Translations under genes and position numbers: made by a program
In this document: in pieces, positions 7,797 to 16,715 of the stretch
How positions within the stretch are numbered: position 1 is the stretch's first letter
Layout: the number at the start of each line of letters is the position of its first letter
Notes under the pieces: generated by a model
Seen by the model: only the letters and a program-made list of their open reading frames with translations
Database searches by the model: none
Told to the model about the DNA's origin: nothing
Assembly (NCBI GenBank): GCA_964434345.1
Contig: CAYSUY010000016.1
Location: 1-35,130, forward strand
DNA length: 35,130 nucleotides
Direction of reading: 5' to 3'
Source of the DNA: CAIOSQ01 sp964434345
GTDB taxonomy: Bacteria; Pseudomonadota; Alphaproteobacteria; CACIAM-22H2

Positions 7797-8957
7797 ATGA
7801 TCAGGGACCGCGAGGCGATCGACGCCTTCCTGGAGCAGATCCGCCGCTTCGTGCGCGAGGAACTTGTCCCGCGCGAGGCGGAGGTCTCCGACACGGACCG
7901 GATCCCGGACGACATCCTGGCGGGCATGCGCGCACTCGGCCTGTTCGGCATGTCGATACCGGAGACCTATGACGGGCTCGGCATGACGATGGAGGAAGAG
8001 GTGCTGGCGGCCTTCGAGCTGGGCCGCACCTCTCCAGCCTTCCGGTCGACGATCGGCACGAACAACGGGATCGGCAGCCAGGGGCTGGTCATGGACGGGA
8101 CGGAGGCGCAGAGGCGGCGCTACCTGCCGCGGCTCGCGAGCGGGGACCTGATCAGCGCCTTCGCCCTGACCGAGCCGGACAGCGGATCGGACGCCGCCAG
8201 CCTGCGCAGCACCGCCCGGCGCGTCGAGGGCGGCTGGGTCATCGACGGCGCCAAGCGGTACATCACCAACGCGCCTGCGGCCGGCCTGTTCACGGTGTTT
8301 GCCCGCACGGATCCCGATCGCAAGGGCGCGGCGGGCGTATCGGCTTTCCTGGTGGAAGCCGGGACGCCGGGGCTACGCGTCGGCGCGCCCGACCGCAAGA
8401 TGGGGCAGCGCGGCGCGCTGACCAGCGACGTCGTGTTCGAAGGTTGCCGTGTCGGCGACGAGGCGCTGCTGGGCGGCGTGCCGGGCATGGGCTTCCGGAC
8501 GGCGATGAAGGTCCTGGACCGCGGCAGGCTGCATATCTCGGCGGTATGCGTGGGCGTCGCCGAGCGCCTGATCGCCGACGCGCTGCGCTATGCCCTCGAA
8601 CGCCGGCAGTTCGGCCAGCCGATCGCGGAATTCCAGCTCGTGCAGGCGATGCTCGCGGACAGCCGCGCCGAGGCGCTTGCCGGGCGGGCGATGGTGCTGG
8701 AAACGGCCCGGCGCAAGGATCTCGCCGAGGACGTCGCCACCGACGCATCATGCTGCAAGCTGTTCTGCGCCGAGATGGTCGGCCGCGTCGCCGATCGTGC
8801 GGTCCAGATCCATGGCGGCGCCGGCTACATGCAGGACTACGCCGTCGAACGGTTCTACCGGGACGTCAGGCTCTTCCGCATCTACGAGGGAACGACGCAG
8901 ATCCAGCAGTTGGTCATCGCCCGCAACATGATCCGCGAGGCGAAGGCCGCTGGCTGA
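7797..8957 (+). CDS. Acyl-CoA dehydrogenase
   Basis: A 386-residue FAD enzyme that would introduce a trans-2,3 double bond into an acyl-CoA and pass electrons to ETF. Diagnostic segments are FALTEPDSGSDAASLRS (substrate/FAD-binding), the middle beta domain with KRYITNAPAAGLFTVFART, and the C-terminal RDVRLFRIYEGTTQIQ. That last segment contains Glu364, the catalytic base position used by short- and medium-chain enzymes. QIHGGAGYMQDY is also typical. Length matches the family (about 380). A GGAG lies just before the ATG. The stop codon directly abuts the stop of the convergent MFS gene. Chain-length or branched-acyl specificity cannot be read from sequence alone. Confidence 0.95.
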   Translation: MIRDREAIDAFLEQIRRFVREELVPREAEVSDTDRIPDDILAGMRALGLFGMSIPETYDGLGMTMEEEVLAAFELGRTSPAFRSTIGTNNGIGSQGLVMDGTEAQRRRYLPRLASGDLISAFALTEPDSGSDAASLRSTARRVEGGWVIDGAKRYITNAPAAGLFTVFARTDPDRKGAAGVSAFLVEAGTPGLRVGAPDRKMGQRGALTSDVVFEGCRVGDEALLGGVPGMGFRTAMKVLDRGRLHISAVCVGVAERLIADALRYALERRQFGQPIAEFQLVQAMLADSRAEALAGRAMVLETARRKDLAEDVATDASCCKLFCAEMVGRVADRAVQIHGGAGYMQDYAVERFYRDVRLFRIYEGTTQIQQLVIARNMIREAKAAG

Positions 8958-10175
8958 TCACGCGGCGCGTCCCGCACGCGTGGCAGCCAGAAGCATCGGG
9001 ATCGCGAGCAGCGCCACGACGGCAAGCGCGACGAAGCAGGTGCCGTAGCGGCCCACCAAAGGGACCGCGAAGGCGAAGACGATCGGCGCGATCAGATAGC
9101 CGCCGAAGGTCAGGATCGTAGATCCGGCCGTCGCGTCGCCGATCCGCCCCTCTGGCGCAAGCCGCGCGACCTCCGCCAGATAGACTCCGTTCCAGCTCGT
9201 CGAGGTGGTGCCGACGACGAGTCCGAGCAGCGTCACCGCCCAGACCGGCCATCCCGGCGCGATGGTCGATACCGCGAGAACCATGAGGCTCGACGCCCCC
9301 GCGAGGACGATCAGTGCGCGGATGCCGCCGATGCGGTCCGCGATCCACCCCATCAGCACGCGGGCGAAGGTTCCAGAGAATTGCATGGCAGAGAACGCGG
9401 CACCGGCGATCGCCAGCGTGTAGCCGATCTCGGTGGTCAACTGCGTCACGAAGAAGGTGAGCAGACAGCCCTGTACCGACGCAAAGCAGAACCCGGCGGC
9501 GGCCACCAGCAGCATCGGGCGGTTGCCGCGTATCACCGAGAAGGGCGCGGCCAGGTTCGCTGGCGAGATCAGGTTGGCGGCGGTCGGGGGCCTTGTCTCG
9601 TCGCGCTGCGCGTCGAGGCGCGCGCGCCAGGGCTGCACGAGAAAGACCGCGACCAACGGCAGCATCGCCGCAACGAACAGGCCGAGCCGCCAACCGCCGA
9701 ACGCGGCGACCGCCGGCACGATGAGGCCGGCGAGCGCGCCGCCGAGCGGCACACCCGACTGCTTGACCGACATGATCAGCGACCGGCGCCCCTTTGGCGC
9801 GTTGCGCGTCAGGATCTCGCTGCCTGCGGGAGGCGACGGCCCATAGCCCGCGCCGACGACGAAGGCCGCGAGCAGGAGCAGCGGCCACCAGGCGCTGAGG
9901 CTCGCCAGCACCCCGAGGCTCGCTATGACCGCACCGATCTGCAGCAGTCGCACCGGGCCGAAATAGCTCAGCAGAAGCGAGCCACCGGCAAGGAACCACA
10001 TCGTCCCGCCCGCGATGAGCCCCGACAGCAGACCGATCTTTTCCGGCGAGACGCCCGCGGCAGCGGTCAACTCGGGCCCGATCACCGGGAAGACCCGGCC
10101 CAGGAAGGCCGCCATGGTCTGCATGCCCATGGTGATCGCCAGCGCCGGCACCCAGGCCGGCACGCCGCCGCTCAT
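8958..10175 (-). CDS. MFS transporter
   Basis: A 405-residue integral membrane protein with about twelve hydrophobic segments in two halves separated by a charged loop (around residues 190-215, PWRARLDAQRDETRP). Near TM2-TM3 there is PEKIGLLSGLIAGGTMWFLAGG, and later GWIADRIGG matches the loop motif of the second half. It starts one base after the stop of the upstream SDR gene, so the two form a small operon divergent from the IclR regulator. It may move the substrate or product of that pathway, but the cargo is unknown. The 3' end touches the acyl-CoA dehydrogenase stop codon with no gap. Confidence 0.92.
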   Translation of the reverse strand: MSGGVPAWVPALAITMGMQTMAAFLGRVFPVIGPELTAAAGVSPEKIGLLSGLIAGGTMWFLAGGSLLLSYFGPVRLLQIGAVIASLGVLASLSAWWPLLLLAAFVVGAGYGPSPPAGSEILTRNAPKGRRSLIMSVKQSGVPLGGALAGLIVPAVAAFGGWRLGLFVAAMLPLVAVFLVQPWRARLDAQRDETRPPTAANLISPANLAAPFSVIRGNRPMLLVAAAGFCFASVQGCLLTFFVTQLTTEIGYTLAIAGAAFSAMQFSGTFARVLMGWIADRIGGIRALIVLAGASSLMVLAVSTIAPGWPVWAVTLLGLVVGTTSTSWNGVYLAEVARLAPEGRIGDATAGSTILTFGGYLIAPIVFAFAVPLVGRYGTCFVALAVVALLAIPMLLAATRAGRAA

Positions 10176-10176
10176 G

Positions 10177-10920
10177 TCAGGTGACCCACTGATACCCGTC
10201 GATCTTGAAATCCTGGCCGCTCATGAAATTGGGCTCGACGGTCGCCAGGAAGGCGACGAGTTGCGCCACGTCGGCCGGGGTTCCGAGACGGCCGAGCGCG
10301 ATCCCCTTGATGAGCTCCGGCTCACGCGATTTCGTCAGGCTGTTGCCCAGCTCGGTCTTGATCACGCCGGGGCAGATGCAGTTGATCGCGATCTCCGGCC
10401 CGAGTTCCTTGGCCAGGGCGCGGGTCATGCCGATGATCCCGGCCTTCGCCGCGGCATAGGCGAATTTCGACACCGCGCTCGTCACGCCCCCGTTATGCGC
10501 GTTGAGAGACGACATGCTGACGATGCGGCCACCGCCACGACGCTTCATGCCCGGCGCGGCCGCGTGGATGTAGTTGAAGCAGCTCTTCAGGTTGATCGCG
10601 ATCGTGCGGTCGAACTCCTCCTCGGTGATCTCGAGCATCGGCTTGGGCATCGATCTCCCGGCGTTGTTCAGGAGAAAATCGACGCCTCCCCAGTCGCCCT
10701 CGACGCGGGCGACGATCTCCGCCGCGCGCGCGAAATCGGCGACGTCCGCGACATGGATCGAGACGCGCCGACCCATTGCGCGGATTTCCTCCGCCGTTCG
10801 CTCCATCTCCGGCTCGAGCAGGTCGACGAGAGCGATGTCGAAGCCCCTTTCGGCGAGGGCATGCGCGCAACCCCGCCCGATCCCCCGCGCGCCACCGGTC
10901 ACGATCGCGATCCTGCTCAT
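10177..10920 (-). CDS. SDR family NAD(P)-dependent oxidoreductase (3-oxoacyl-ACP reductase-like)
   Basis: A 247-residue classical short-chain dehydrogenase. TGGARGIG (8-15) is the nucleotide-binding glycine motif, NNAG is at 85-88, and the active site comprises Ser138 with Tyr155 and Lys159 (YAAAK). The tail LGRLGTPADVAQLVAFL plus a final DGYQW segment is common in catabolic members of this family. An acidic residue (Asp33) after the second beta strand suggests NAD+ preference, by inference. It leads a two-gene unit with the MFS transporter and is divergent from the IclR regulator, which is the likely controller. Which alcohol or ketone it handles is unknown. Confidence 0.95.
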   Translation of the reverse strand: MSRIAIVTGGARGIGRGCAHALAERGFDIALVDLLEPEMERTAEEIRAMGRRVSIHVADVADFARAAEIVARVEGDWGGVDFLLNNAGRSMPKPMLEITEEEFDRTIAINLKSCFNYIHAAAPGMKRRGGGRIVSMSSLNAHNGGVTSAVSKFAYAAAKAGIIGMTRALAKELGPEIAINCICPGVIKTELGNSLTKSREPELIKGIALGRLGTPADVAQLVAFLATVEPNFMSGQDFKIDGYQWVT

Positions 10921-11019
10921 CGTTATGCTCCCCCATCCAACGCTGGCAGCGAGACACTAGCGCCGGGACCGCCATCCGCGCGAGGCAAGATTGACTCCGC
11001 GGAACGCGTTACCTAACGT

Positions 11020-11037
11020 CGTTTCCATGGGGGAACG
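11020..11037. promoter_or_regulatory. Candidate IclR-type operator (imperfect palindrome)
   Basis: CGTTTCCATGGGGGAACG is an imperfect inverted repeat: CGTTTCC pairs with GGGAACG at six of seven positions. It lies in the divergent SDR/IclR intergenic region, directly before the GTG start of the IclR gene. GTTTCC/GGAAAC half-sites resemble those of several IclR-family regulators, so autoregulation is plausible. The same bases also supply the purine-rich ribosome-binding stretch, which could explain part of the symmetry. Confidence 0.3.
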
Positions 11038-11829
11038 GTGTTCACGGATATGAACGGGGGCGAGGTCAAATCGGCGGCGCGCGTGCTCGACATCCTCGAG
11101 CTGCTGACGCGGCGTGACACCGGCATCGCCCTCGCGGATCTCGCCACCGAACTCGCCCTTCCGAAATCGAGCGCGCACGCCCTGCTGCGTACGCTGCTGC
11201 TGCGCGGCTACGTCGACCGCGACGATGCCGACCGCTACGCGCTGGTCGCCGCGTATCGCAACGGCGGATGGGTCGGTGGCACGGACGGTCACCTGGCCGC
11301 CGTCGCCCATCCGGTCATGGAACAACTGCGCCGCGAGACCCGGGAAACCGTGATCCTCGGGGCGCGCGGCGCAGGTGGCGACGTCAAGGTGCTCGCCAAG
11401 CTCGTGAGCCCGGAACAGATCCGCTACGACACGGACCGCCAGGGGCTTCGCCCCGCCTATTGCACCGCCATGGGCCGGGTTCTGCTTGCGTTCTGGGAAC
11501 CCCGGGCGCTGGAGGCCTATCTCGCGCGGCTGCGGCCGCGGCAATTCACGCCGCGCACGACCACCGACATCGCACGCCTTCGGGCGTCGATCGACCGTGT
11601 GCGCGAGGATGGATATGCCGTGGTCGAGGAGGAGTTCGCGATCGGCGGTTCCGGCGCCGCCGCGCCGGTCTTCGACGATGCGGGTCGCGTCGTCGCGACG
11701 CTGAACATCGCCACCGTGACGCGCCGCTTCCCCGCCGCGCGCAAGCGGATCGTCGACGCGGTCGTCCGCGGCGCGCAACGTATCGGCCAGCGACTGGGCC
11801 ATCGCCCGGGCATCGGCAGCGCCGCCTGA
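11038..11829 (+). CDS. IclR family transcriptional regulator
   Basis: A 263-residue regulator. The N-terminal winged helix-turn-helix (about residues 10-75) contains SAARVLDILELL and LPKSSAHALLRTLLLRGYVDR, standard IclR features. The C-terminal effector domain (about 85-255) has TAMGRVLLAFW, DGYAVVEEEF and the hydrophobic strand with APVFDDAGRVVATLNIA. The GTG at 11038 follows GGGGGAA and is preferred; an ATG at 11050 would shorten it by four residues. It is divergent from the SDR/MFS pair and 27 bases upstream of hyuA on the same strand. It is therefore well placed to control both the HyuAB/ABC operon and the divergent pair in response to the transported substrate. Confidence 0.93.
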   Translation: MFTDMNGGEVKSAARVLDILELLTRRDTGIALADLATELALPKSSAHALLRTLLLRGYVDRDDADRYALVAAYRNGGWVGGTDGHLAAVAHPVMEQLRRETRETVILGARGAGGDVKVLAKLVSPEQIRYDTDRQGLRPAYCTAMGRVLLAFWEPRALEAYLARLRPRQFTPRTTTDIARLRASIDRVREDGYAVVEEEFAIGGSGAAAPVFDDAGRVVATLNIATVTRRFPAARKRIVDAVVRGAQRIGQRLGHRPGIGSAA

Positions 11830-11856
11830 AGCACAGGAAACAGGGACATCCACGAC

Positions 11857-13903
11857 ATGGCATACAGGGTCGGCGTCGACATCGGTGGTACCTTCGCGGA
11901 TTTCTGCGCGCTCGACGAAGCGACGGGGGCGGTGCGCACGCTCAAGGTGCTGTCGACACCCGCGGAACCTGGCCGCGAGGTGATGCAGGGGATCGCCGAG
12001 TTGCAGCGGCGCTTCGGCATCGCGCCATCGGAAATCGGCTATTTCACCCACGGCACGACGGTCGGCATCAACGCCGTGATCCAGCGCAAGGGCGTGAAGC
12101 TCTGCATGTTCGCGACAGAGAACTTCGTCGACGTGCTGGAACTCGCGCGTCTGAAGATGCCGGACCCCTACCATCTCCTGTCCCGGCGCCCGGAGCCGCT
12201 GGTCACGCGCGACCGTGTCTTCGGCATCCGCGAGCGAATGCTCGCCGACGGCAGCGTCGACCTGCCGCTGGACCGCGCCAGCCTGCGCGACGCCCTCGAC
12301 CGCGCGCGCGCGCTCGGCGCGGAGGGCATCGTCCTGTCCTTTCTTCACGCCTACCGCAATCCCGCCCACGAAGAGGAGGCGGCGCGGCTGATCGGCGAGT
12401 GGGCCCCCGGCCTGCCGGTCTTTCCGTCCTCATCGGTCTGGCCGATCATCCGCGAATACGAACGGACATCGACCGCCGTCGTCCACGGCTACGTGCAGCC
12501 GCGCGTCGCCGCCTATATCGGCTCGCTGCAGGAGTCGCTGCGCAAGGCAGGCGTCTTCGCGGAGCCGATGATCACGAAGTCGAACGGTGGCGTGATGACC
12601 GCCGAACTCGGCAAGACGCAATGCATCCAGATGCTGCTGTCCGGCACTGCGGCCGGCACGATGGGGGCCGCCTTCGTGGCGCGCCACGCCAAGGTGCCGC
12701 GCGTCCTGGCGCTCGATGTCGGCGGCACGTCCGCCGACGTCTCCGTGATCGTCGACGGCCAGCCCAGCTACAGATCGGGCGAGATGGTCGGTGAGTTTCC
12801 GATCTACATTCCGACGGTCTCGGTGACCTCGATCGGCGCAGGCGGCGGCTCGATCGCGGCCGTCGACGCGTTCGGTACGCTGACAGTCGGTCCCGAGAGC
12901 GCCGGTTCGACACCGGGCCCCGCATGCTACGGACGCGGCGGCACGCGGCCCACGCTCACCGATGCATTCGTCGTCTGCGGCTTCATGGGACATAGCGAAC
13001 TCGGCTACAGCGCCGTGACCGTCGACCGCGCCAAGGCGCAAGCCGCGATGGCGCCGATCGCGGCGGCGCTCGGCCGCGACCTCCAATCGGCGGCCGAGGC
13101 GGTGATCCAGGTCGCGATCTCCGGCATGTACCGCGAGGTCAGCAAGCTCGCCGCGCATCAGGGCGTCGATCTGCGCGAATTCTCGTTGCTCGCCTTCGGT
13201 GGCGGCGGCCCGATGACCGCCTGCCTGCTGGCCCGCGAGCTGGGGATGGCCTCGGTCCTCGTTCCGACGACACCGGGCGTTCTCTCGGCGCTGGGAGGTC
13301 TCGTCGCCGACGTCAAGAACGACTTCATCCTCACGGTCTACGCGCCGCTCTCGGCCGAGACGCTGCCGCAGCTGCGCGAGGGCTTTGGCCGGCTGGCGCG
13401 CGATGCGGAGGCCTGGCTGCGGGACCGCCAGGGCCATCGCGGCGCCCCGCGCCTCGCCGCGTCCGCGGACCTGCGCTATCACGGCCAGAGCTTCGAGATC
13501 GAGACGCCCATCGACCTCGCCTGGATCGACACGGGCGACGTCGCGCGGATCGCCGAGGCCTTCCATCGCGAGCACGAGCGTATCTACGGCCACGCCGATC
13601 GCGAGGCGCGCGTCGACGCCGTGGCCCTGCGGATGATCGTCATCGGTGAGAGCGCGAAGCCCGCGCTCCCGACGCAGGACCGCCGCGCGGGACCGGCGAC
13701 CACCGAAGCCTGGATCGAGGTCCTGCTCGACGGGCAACCGCGCCGCGTCGCCCTCCATCGGCGTGCCGACCTCGCCCATGGCATGACCTTCGACGGCCCC
13801 TGCGTCATCGCGCAGGACGACACGACGACGATCGTCCCGGACGGCTTCGCGGGATCGGTCGACGCGTTCGGCAAACTACACCTGACGCGCGGGAGCAGAG
13901 TCC
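11857..13903 (+). CDS. hyuA: Hydantoinase A/oxoprolinase subunit A family protein, 3' end lacks an in-frame stop
   Basis: The ATP-binding subunit of the HyuA/HyuB group (N-methylhydantoinase, 5-oxoprolinase, acetophenone/acetone carboxylase relatives), which couples ATP hydrolysis to opening a cyclic amide or activating a carbonyl. Visible motifs are GVDIGGTFADF near residue 5, the loop with YFTHGTTVGINAVIQRKG, DVGGTSADVSV from residue 287, and GAGGGSIAAVD. The recognisable protein ends around residue 677 (DAFGKLHLTRG). No stop occurs there: the same frame stays open through hyuB to 15438 and yields arginine/proline-rich non-homologous sequence. Dropping one A from the AAA at 13873-13875 would give an immediate TGA at 13883-13885, in good position before the hyuB Shine-Dalgarno. 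I place the end just before the hyuB start, the biologically likely limit; a frameshift, mutation or assembly error is suspected. Confidence 0.8.
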
Positions 13904-15916
13904 ATGGCAATCGAGCCGGTCGCGCTCCAGGTGCTCGCCAACCATGCGCAGGCCGCGGCCGAGGCGATGGCGTTCACCCTCTTCCGCACCGCGCACTCGA
14001 CCTTCGTCAAGGAGACCGAGGATTTCACCTCCGGGCTGACGACGCCGGAGGGCATGACCTTCGCCTCGCCGCGCGACCTGGGCGCGACCTGGTTCATCGG
14101 CCTCGACTACGGCAACGCAATCCGGATGATCCAGGATTATCGGCCGGGCGATGTCTGCATCACCAACGACCCCTACTCCGGCTACGTGTGCACGCATACG
14201 CCGGACCTGCATATCTGGAAGCCGATCTTCTGGGGCGACGAAATCGTCGCCTTCGCGGTGGGGCACATTCACAACACCGATGTCGGCGGCGCGGTGCCGG
14301 CGTCGCTGTCGCGCCAGCTGACGGAGGTCCATCAGGAAGGCATCCGCATTCCGCCGAGCAAGATCTACGAGGAGGGACGTCTCAACAAGACGCTGCTCGA
14401 CGTCATGCTGACCAACGTGCGCATGCCCGAGCAGAACTGGGGCGACTTCAAGGCCCAGCTCGCGTCCGTCGCGACCGGCGAGCGCAAGGTTCACGAGATG
14501 ATCCGGCGCTTCGGCGTGGACACGTTCCGGCAGGGCATCCAGGACCTGCTCGATCTCGGCGAGAGACGCGCGCGCGCGGTGCTCGGCAGGATCCCGGACG
14601 GCGACTATCATTTCGTCGACTATCTCGACGAGGACGGTCCCGGCGGCGTTCCGGTCAGGCTCGAGCTGACGCTGCGGATCCGCGGCGAGGAATGCGTCCT
14701 CGACTTCACGGGCTCGGACCCCCAGCTGCATTCTTCCCTGAACGTGCCGACGGGCGGCGCCGAACGCCATATCCTCCTGATGGTCGGCTACACCTATTCG
14801 CTCTACACGATCGACGACACGATCCCGCTCAACGGCGGCATCACCCGACCCGCGCGGTGCGTCATTCCAGAGGGATCGGTGCTCAATCCGAAATTCCCCG
14901 CCGCCGTCGGCATGCGCAGCCTCACCTGCGGACGTCTCCAGAGCCTGATCATCGGCGCATTCCAGGCCGCGATGCCCCAGGCGATGCCGGCAGGCCCCGG
15001 ATCGAGCGCCGGGATCATGAACGTCAAGACGATCGACTCGAAGACCGGGCGCCGCATCATGGCATCGATCAACCCGATGACCGGCGGTGCCGGCGGCTCG
15101 TCCTTCGGCGACGGCGCCGACGGCTCCGGCGCGAATTCGTCGTTCCTCAAGAACACCCCGGTGGAGGTCAACGAGGCCGAGGTTCCCATACGCTTCCGGC
15201 GCTACGGTCTCGTTCCCGACAGCGGCGGCGCCGGCAAGGCGCGCGGCGGCCTCGCGACCGAGCTCGAATTCCAGCTCTTCTCGCCGAATTCGGTGGTCAC
15301 GGCGCGCAACCGCGATCGCACGCGCTTCTCGACCTGGGGGGCTATGGGCGGAGATCCCGGCGCCACGTCGAGCTTCTGGCGCAATCCGGACTCGGGGCAC
15401 GCAGAGGATCTCGGCAACACCGATGTCGTCAACCTTGATCCCGGCGACATCATCCGGATCAAGGCCGCCGGCGGCGCCGGGTGGGGTCCGGCCTGGGAGC
15501 GCGATCCCGCGCTCGTCATCAGGGATGTCGCGGAGGGCAAGGTGTCGGTCGAAGCCGCGGCGCGCGACTACGGGGTCATCATGCGCGATGGCGCGCTCGA
15601 CACCGCGGCAAGCGAAGCCGCGCGCGCCCGGCTCGCCGCCGAGGCGGCGTCCCGTGCGCCAGCGCATTTTCGTTTCAATACGGCCCGCGACGCCTACGAA
15701 CGCGAATGGACGGATGCCAGCTACGCGGCGCTTGCCGCGGTGCTTGCCATGTTGCCTGTGCATTGGCGTCATTTCGTGAAGCGGCGTATCTTCGATCGCG
15801 TCGCGGCCATGCCGGCGGCCGAACGTCGTGCCGATGGGGAGCATGTGAAGGCCATCTTCGCCGACGCGATCGCCAGCTTTCCCGAATTGCGCCACATCCG
15901 GCCCGCCGCGGAGTAG
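13904..15916 (+). CDS. hyuB: Hydantoinase B/oxoprolinase family protein
   Basis: A 670-residue partner of HyuA that carries the hydrolytic or carboxylating half of the reaction. Diagnostic segments are FTLFRTAHSTFVKETEDF, GDVCITNDPYSG, VGHIHNTDVGG, the glycine-rich MTGGAGGSSFGDGADGSG (about residue 390-410) and VPDSGGAGKARGGLATELEF. The last 100 or so residues after GAGWGPAWERDP form an extension seen in many alphaproteobacterial HyuB proteins. GGGAG eight bases before the ATG supports this start. The frame has no overlap with true hyuA homology but lies inside the run-on hyuA frame. It is followed 11 bases later by an SDR gene, then a peptide-type ABC importer, pointing to catabolism of an imported cyclic amide or related compound. 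Confidence 0.93.
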   Translation: MAIEPVALQVLANHAQAAAEAMAFTLFRTAHSTFVKETEDFTSGLTTPEGMTFASPRDLGATWFIGLDYGNAIRMIQDYRPGDVCITNDPYSGYVCTHTPDLHIWKPIFWGDEIVAFAVGHIHNTDVGGAVPASLSRQLTEVHQEGIRIPPSKIYEEGRLNKTLLDVMLTNVRMPEQNWGDFKAQLASVATGERKVHEMIRRFGVDTFRQGIQDLLDLGERRARAVLGRIPDGDYHFVDYLDEDGPGGVPVRLELTLRIRGEECVLDFTGSDPQLHSSLNVPTGGAERHILLMVGYTYSLYTIDDTIPLNGGITRPARCVIPEGSVLNPKFPAAVGMRSLTCGRLQSLIIGAFQAAMPQAMPAGPGSSAGIMNVKTIDSKTGRRIMASINPMTGGAGGSSFGDGADGSGANSSFLKNTPVEVNEAEVPIRFRRYGLVPDSGGAGKARGGLATELEFQLFSPNSVVTARNRDRTRFSTWGAMGGDPGATSSFWRNPDSGHAEDLGNTDVVNLDPGDIIRIKAAGGAGWGPAWERDPALVIRDVAEGKVSVEAAARDYGVIMRDGALDTAASEAARARLAAEAASRAPAHFRFNTARDAYEREWTDASYAALAAVLAMLPVHWRHFVKRRIFDRVAAMPAAERRADGEHVKAIFADAIASFPELRHIRPAAE

Positions 15917-15927
15917 GAACGCAACCC

Positions 15928-16680
15928 ATGCACATCGATTTCCAGGGCAAGACAGTCGTCGTCACCGGCGCCGCACGCGGTATCGGTGCGGCCATCGCCC
16001 ACGGCTTCGCCGAACGCGGTGCCCGGGTCTGGGCCTGCGACATGGCAGCGGACGCGCTGGCCGCGCTCGGCCACGGGATCACCGGCCGTGTCGTCGACGT
16101 CGCCGACGAAGCCGCGATGACGGCCTTCATCCGCGCGGCCGAAGACGCGACGGGACATGTCGACATCCTGGTCCATGTCGCCGGCGGTGTTCGAGGCAAG
16201 CGGCAGATGCCGATCGAGGACGTCTCGGCGCGCGACTGGCTCGACATCTACGACGCGAACGTCATGGGCGCGTTCAACGCCGCGCGGGCGGTGGTCCCCG
16301 GCATGAAGCGCGCAGGCGGTGGCCGCATCGTCGTGATCGCGAGCCGCGCCGGCATGGGCGTCAGCCTCACCGGAATCCAGAGCTATGCCTCGGCCAAGGC
16401 CGCGCAGCTCGGCCTCGTGCGCCAGCTCGCGCACGAACTGGGGCCATCCGGCATCACCGTCAACGCCGTCGCGCCGGGCTTCATGCCGACCTCGCCGGAT
16501 TACGAGCGGCAATGGTCCGGCTATGGCGAAGCCGGGCAGAAGGCGCTGATCGAACGCACGCCGATGCGCCGGCTCGGCAAGCCCGAGGAGGTCGCCTACG
16601 CGGTGATGTTCCTCGCCTCCGACTATGCCGGTTTCGTCAACGGCCAGGTGCTGCCGGTGACAGGCGGCCCTCAAGGATGA
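15928..16680 (+). CDS. SDR family NAD(P)-dependent oxidoreductase with variant NNAG motif
   Basis: A 250-residue classical SDR. TGAARGIG (13-20) binds the nucleotide and Asp38 (ACDMA) suggests NAD+ preference. The catalytic set is Asn111 (DANV), Ser139 (VIASR), Tyr153 and Lys157 (YASAK). The usual NNAG after beta-4 is HVAGG (83-87) here, a tolerated but less common variant. The start at 15928 gives the normal N-terminus MHIDFQGKTVVVTG; the frame is open farther upstream inside hyuB without SDR similarity. It lies 11 bases after hyuB and 35 bases before the binding-protein gene, so it belongs to the IclR-hyuAB-ABC operon. It presumably oxidises or reduces an intermediate of that pathway. Confidence 0.93.
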   Translation: MHIDFQGKTVVVTGAARGIGAAIAHGFAERGARVWACDMAADALAALGHGITGRVVDVADEAAMTAFIRAAEDATGHVDILVHVAGGVRGKRQMPIEDVSARDWLDIYDANVMGAFNAARAVVPGMKRAGGGRIVVIASRAGMGVSLTGIQSYASAKAAQLGLVRQLAHELGPSGITVNAVAPGFMPTSPDYERQWSGYGEAGQKALIERTPMRRLGKPEEVAYAVMFLASDYAGFVNGQVLPVTGGPQG

Positions 16681-16715
16681 CCACCAACGCGATCACCAAC
16701 ACAGGGAGACTCCGC

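Noticed and set aside
5963..7951. Minus-strand open frame of 662 codons opposite the second OGT-like gene and DUF1289
   Set aside because: Antisense shadow; spans three real plus-strand genes.
13904..15438. The continuation of the hyuA frame as a genuine C-terminal domain
   Set aside because: The translation is arginine/proline-rich without recognisable motifs and lies wholly inside hyuB in another frame, so a frameshift or lost stop is more likely.
13805..15895. Minus-strand open frame of 696 codons opposite hyuB
   Set aside because: Shadow frame; hyuB motifs are unambiguous on the plus strand.
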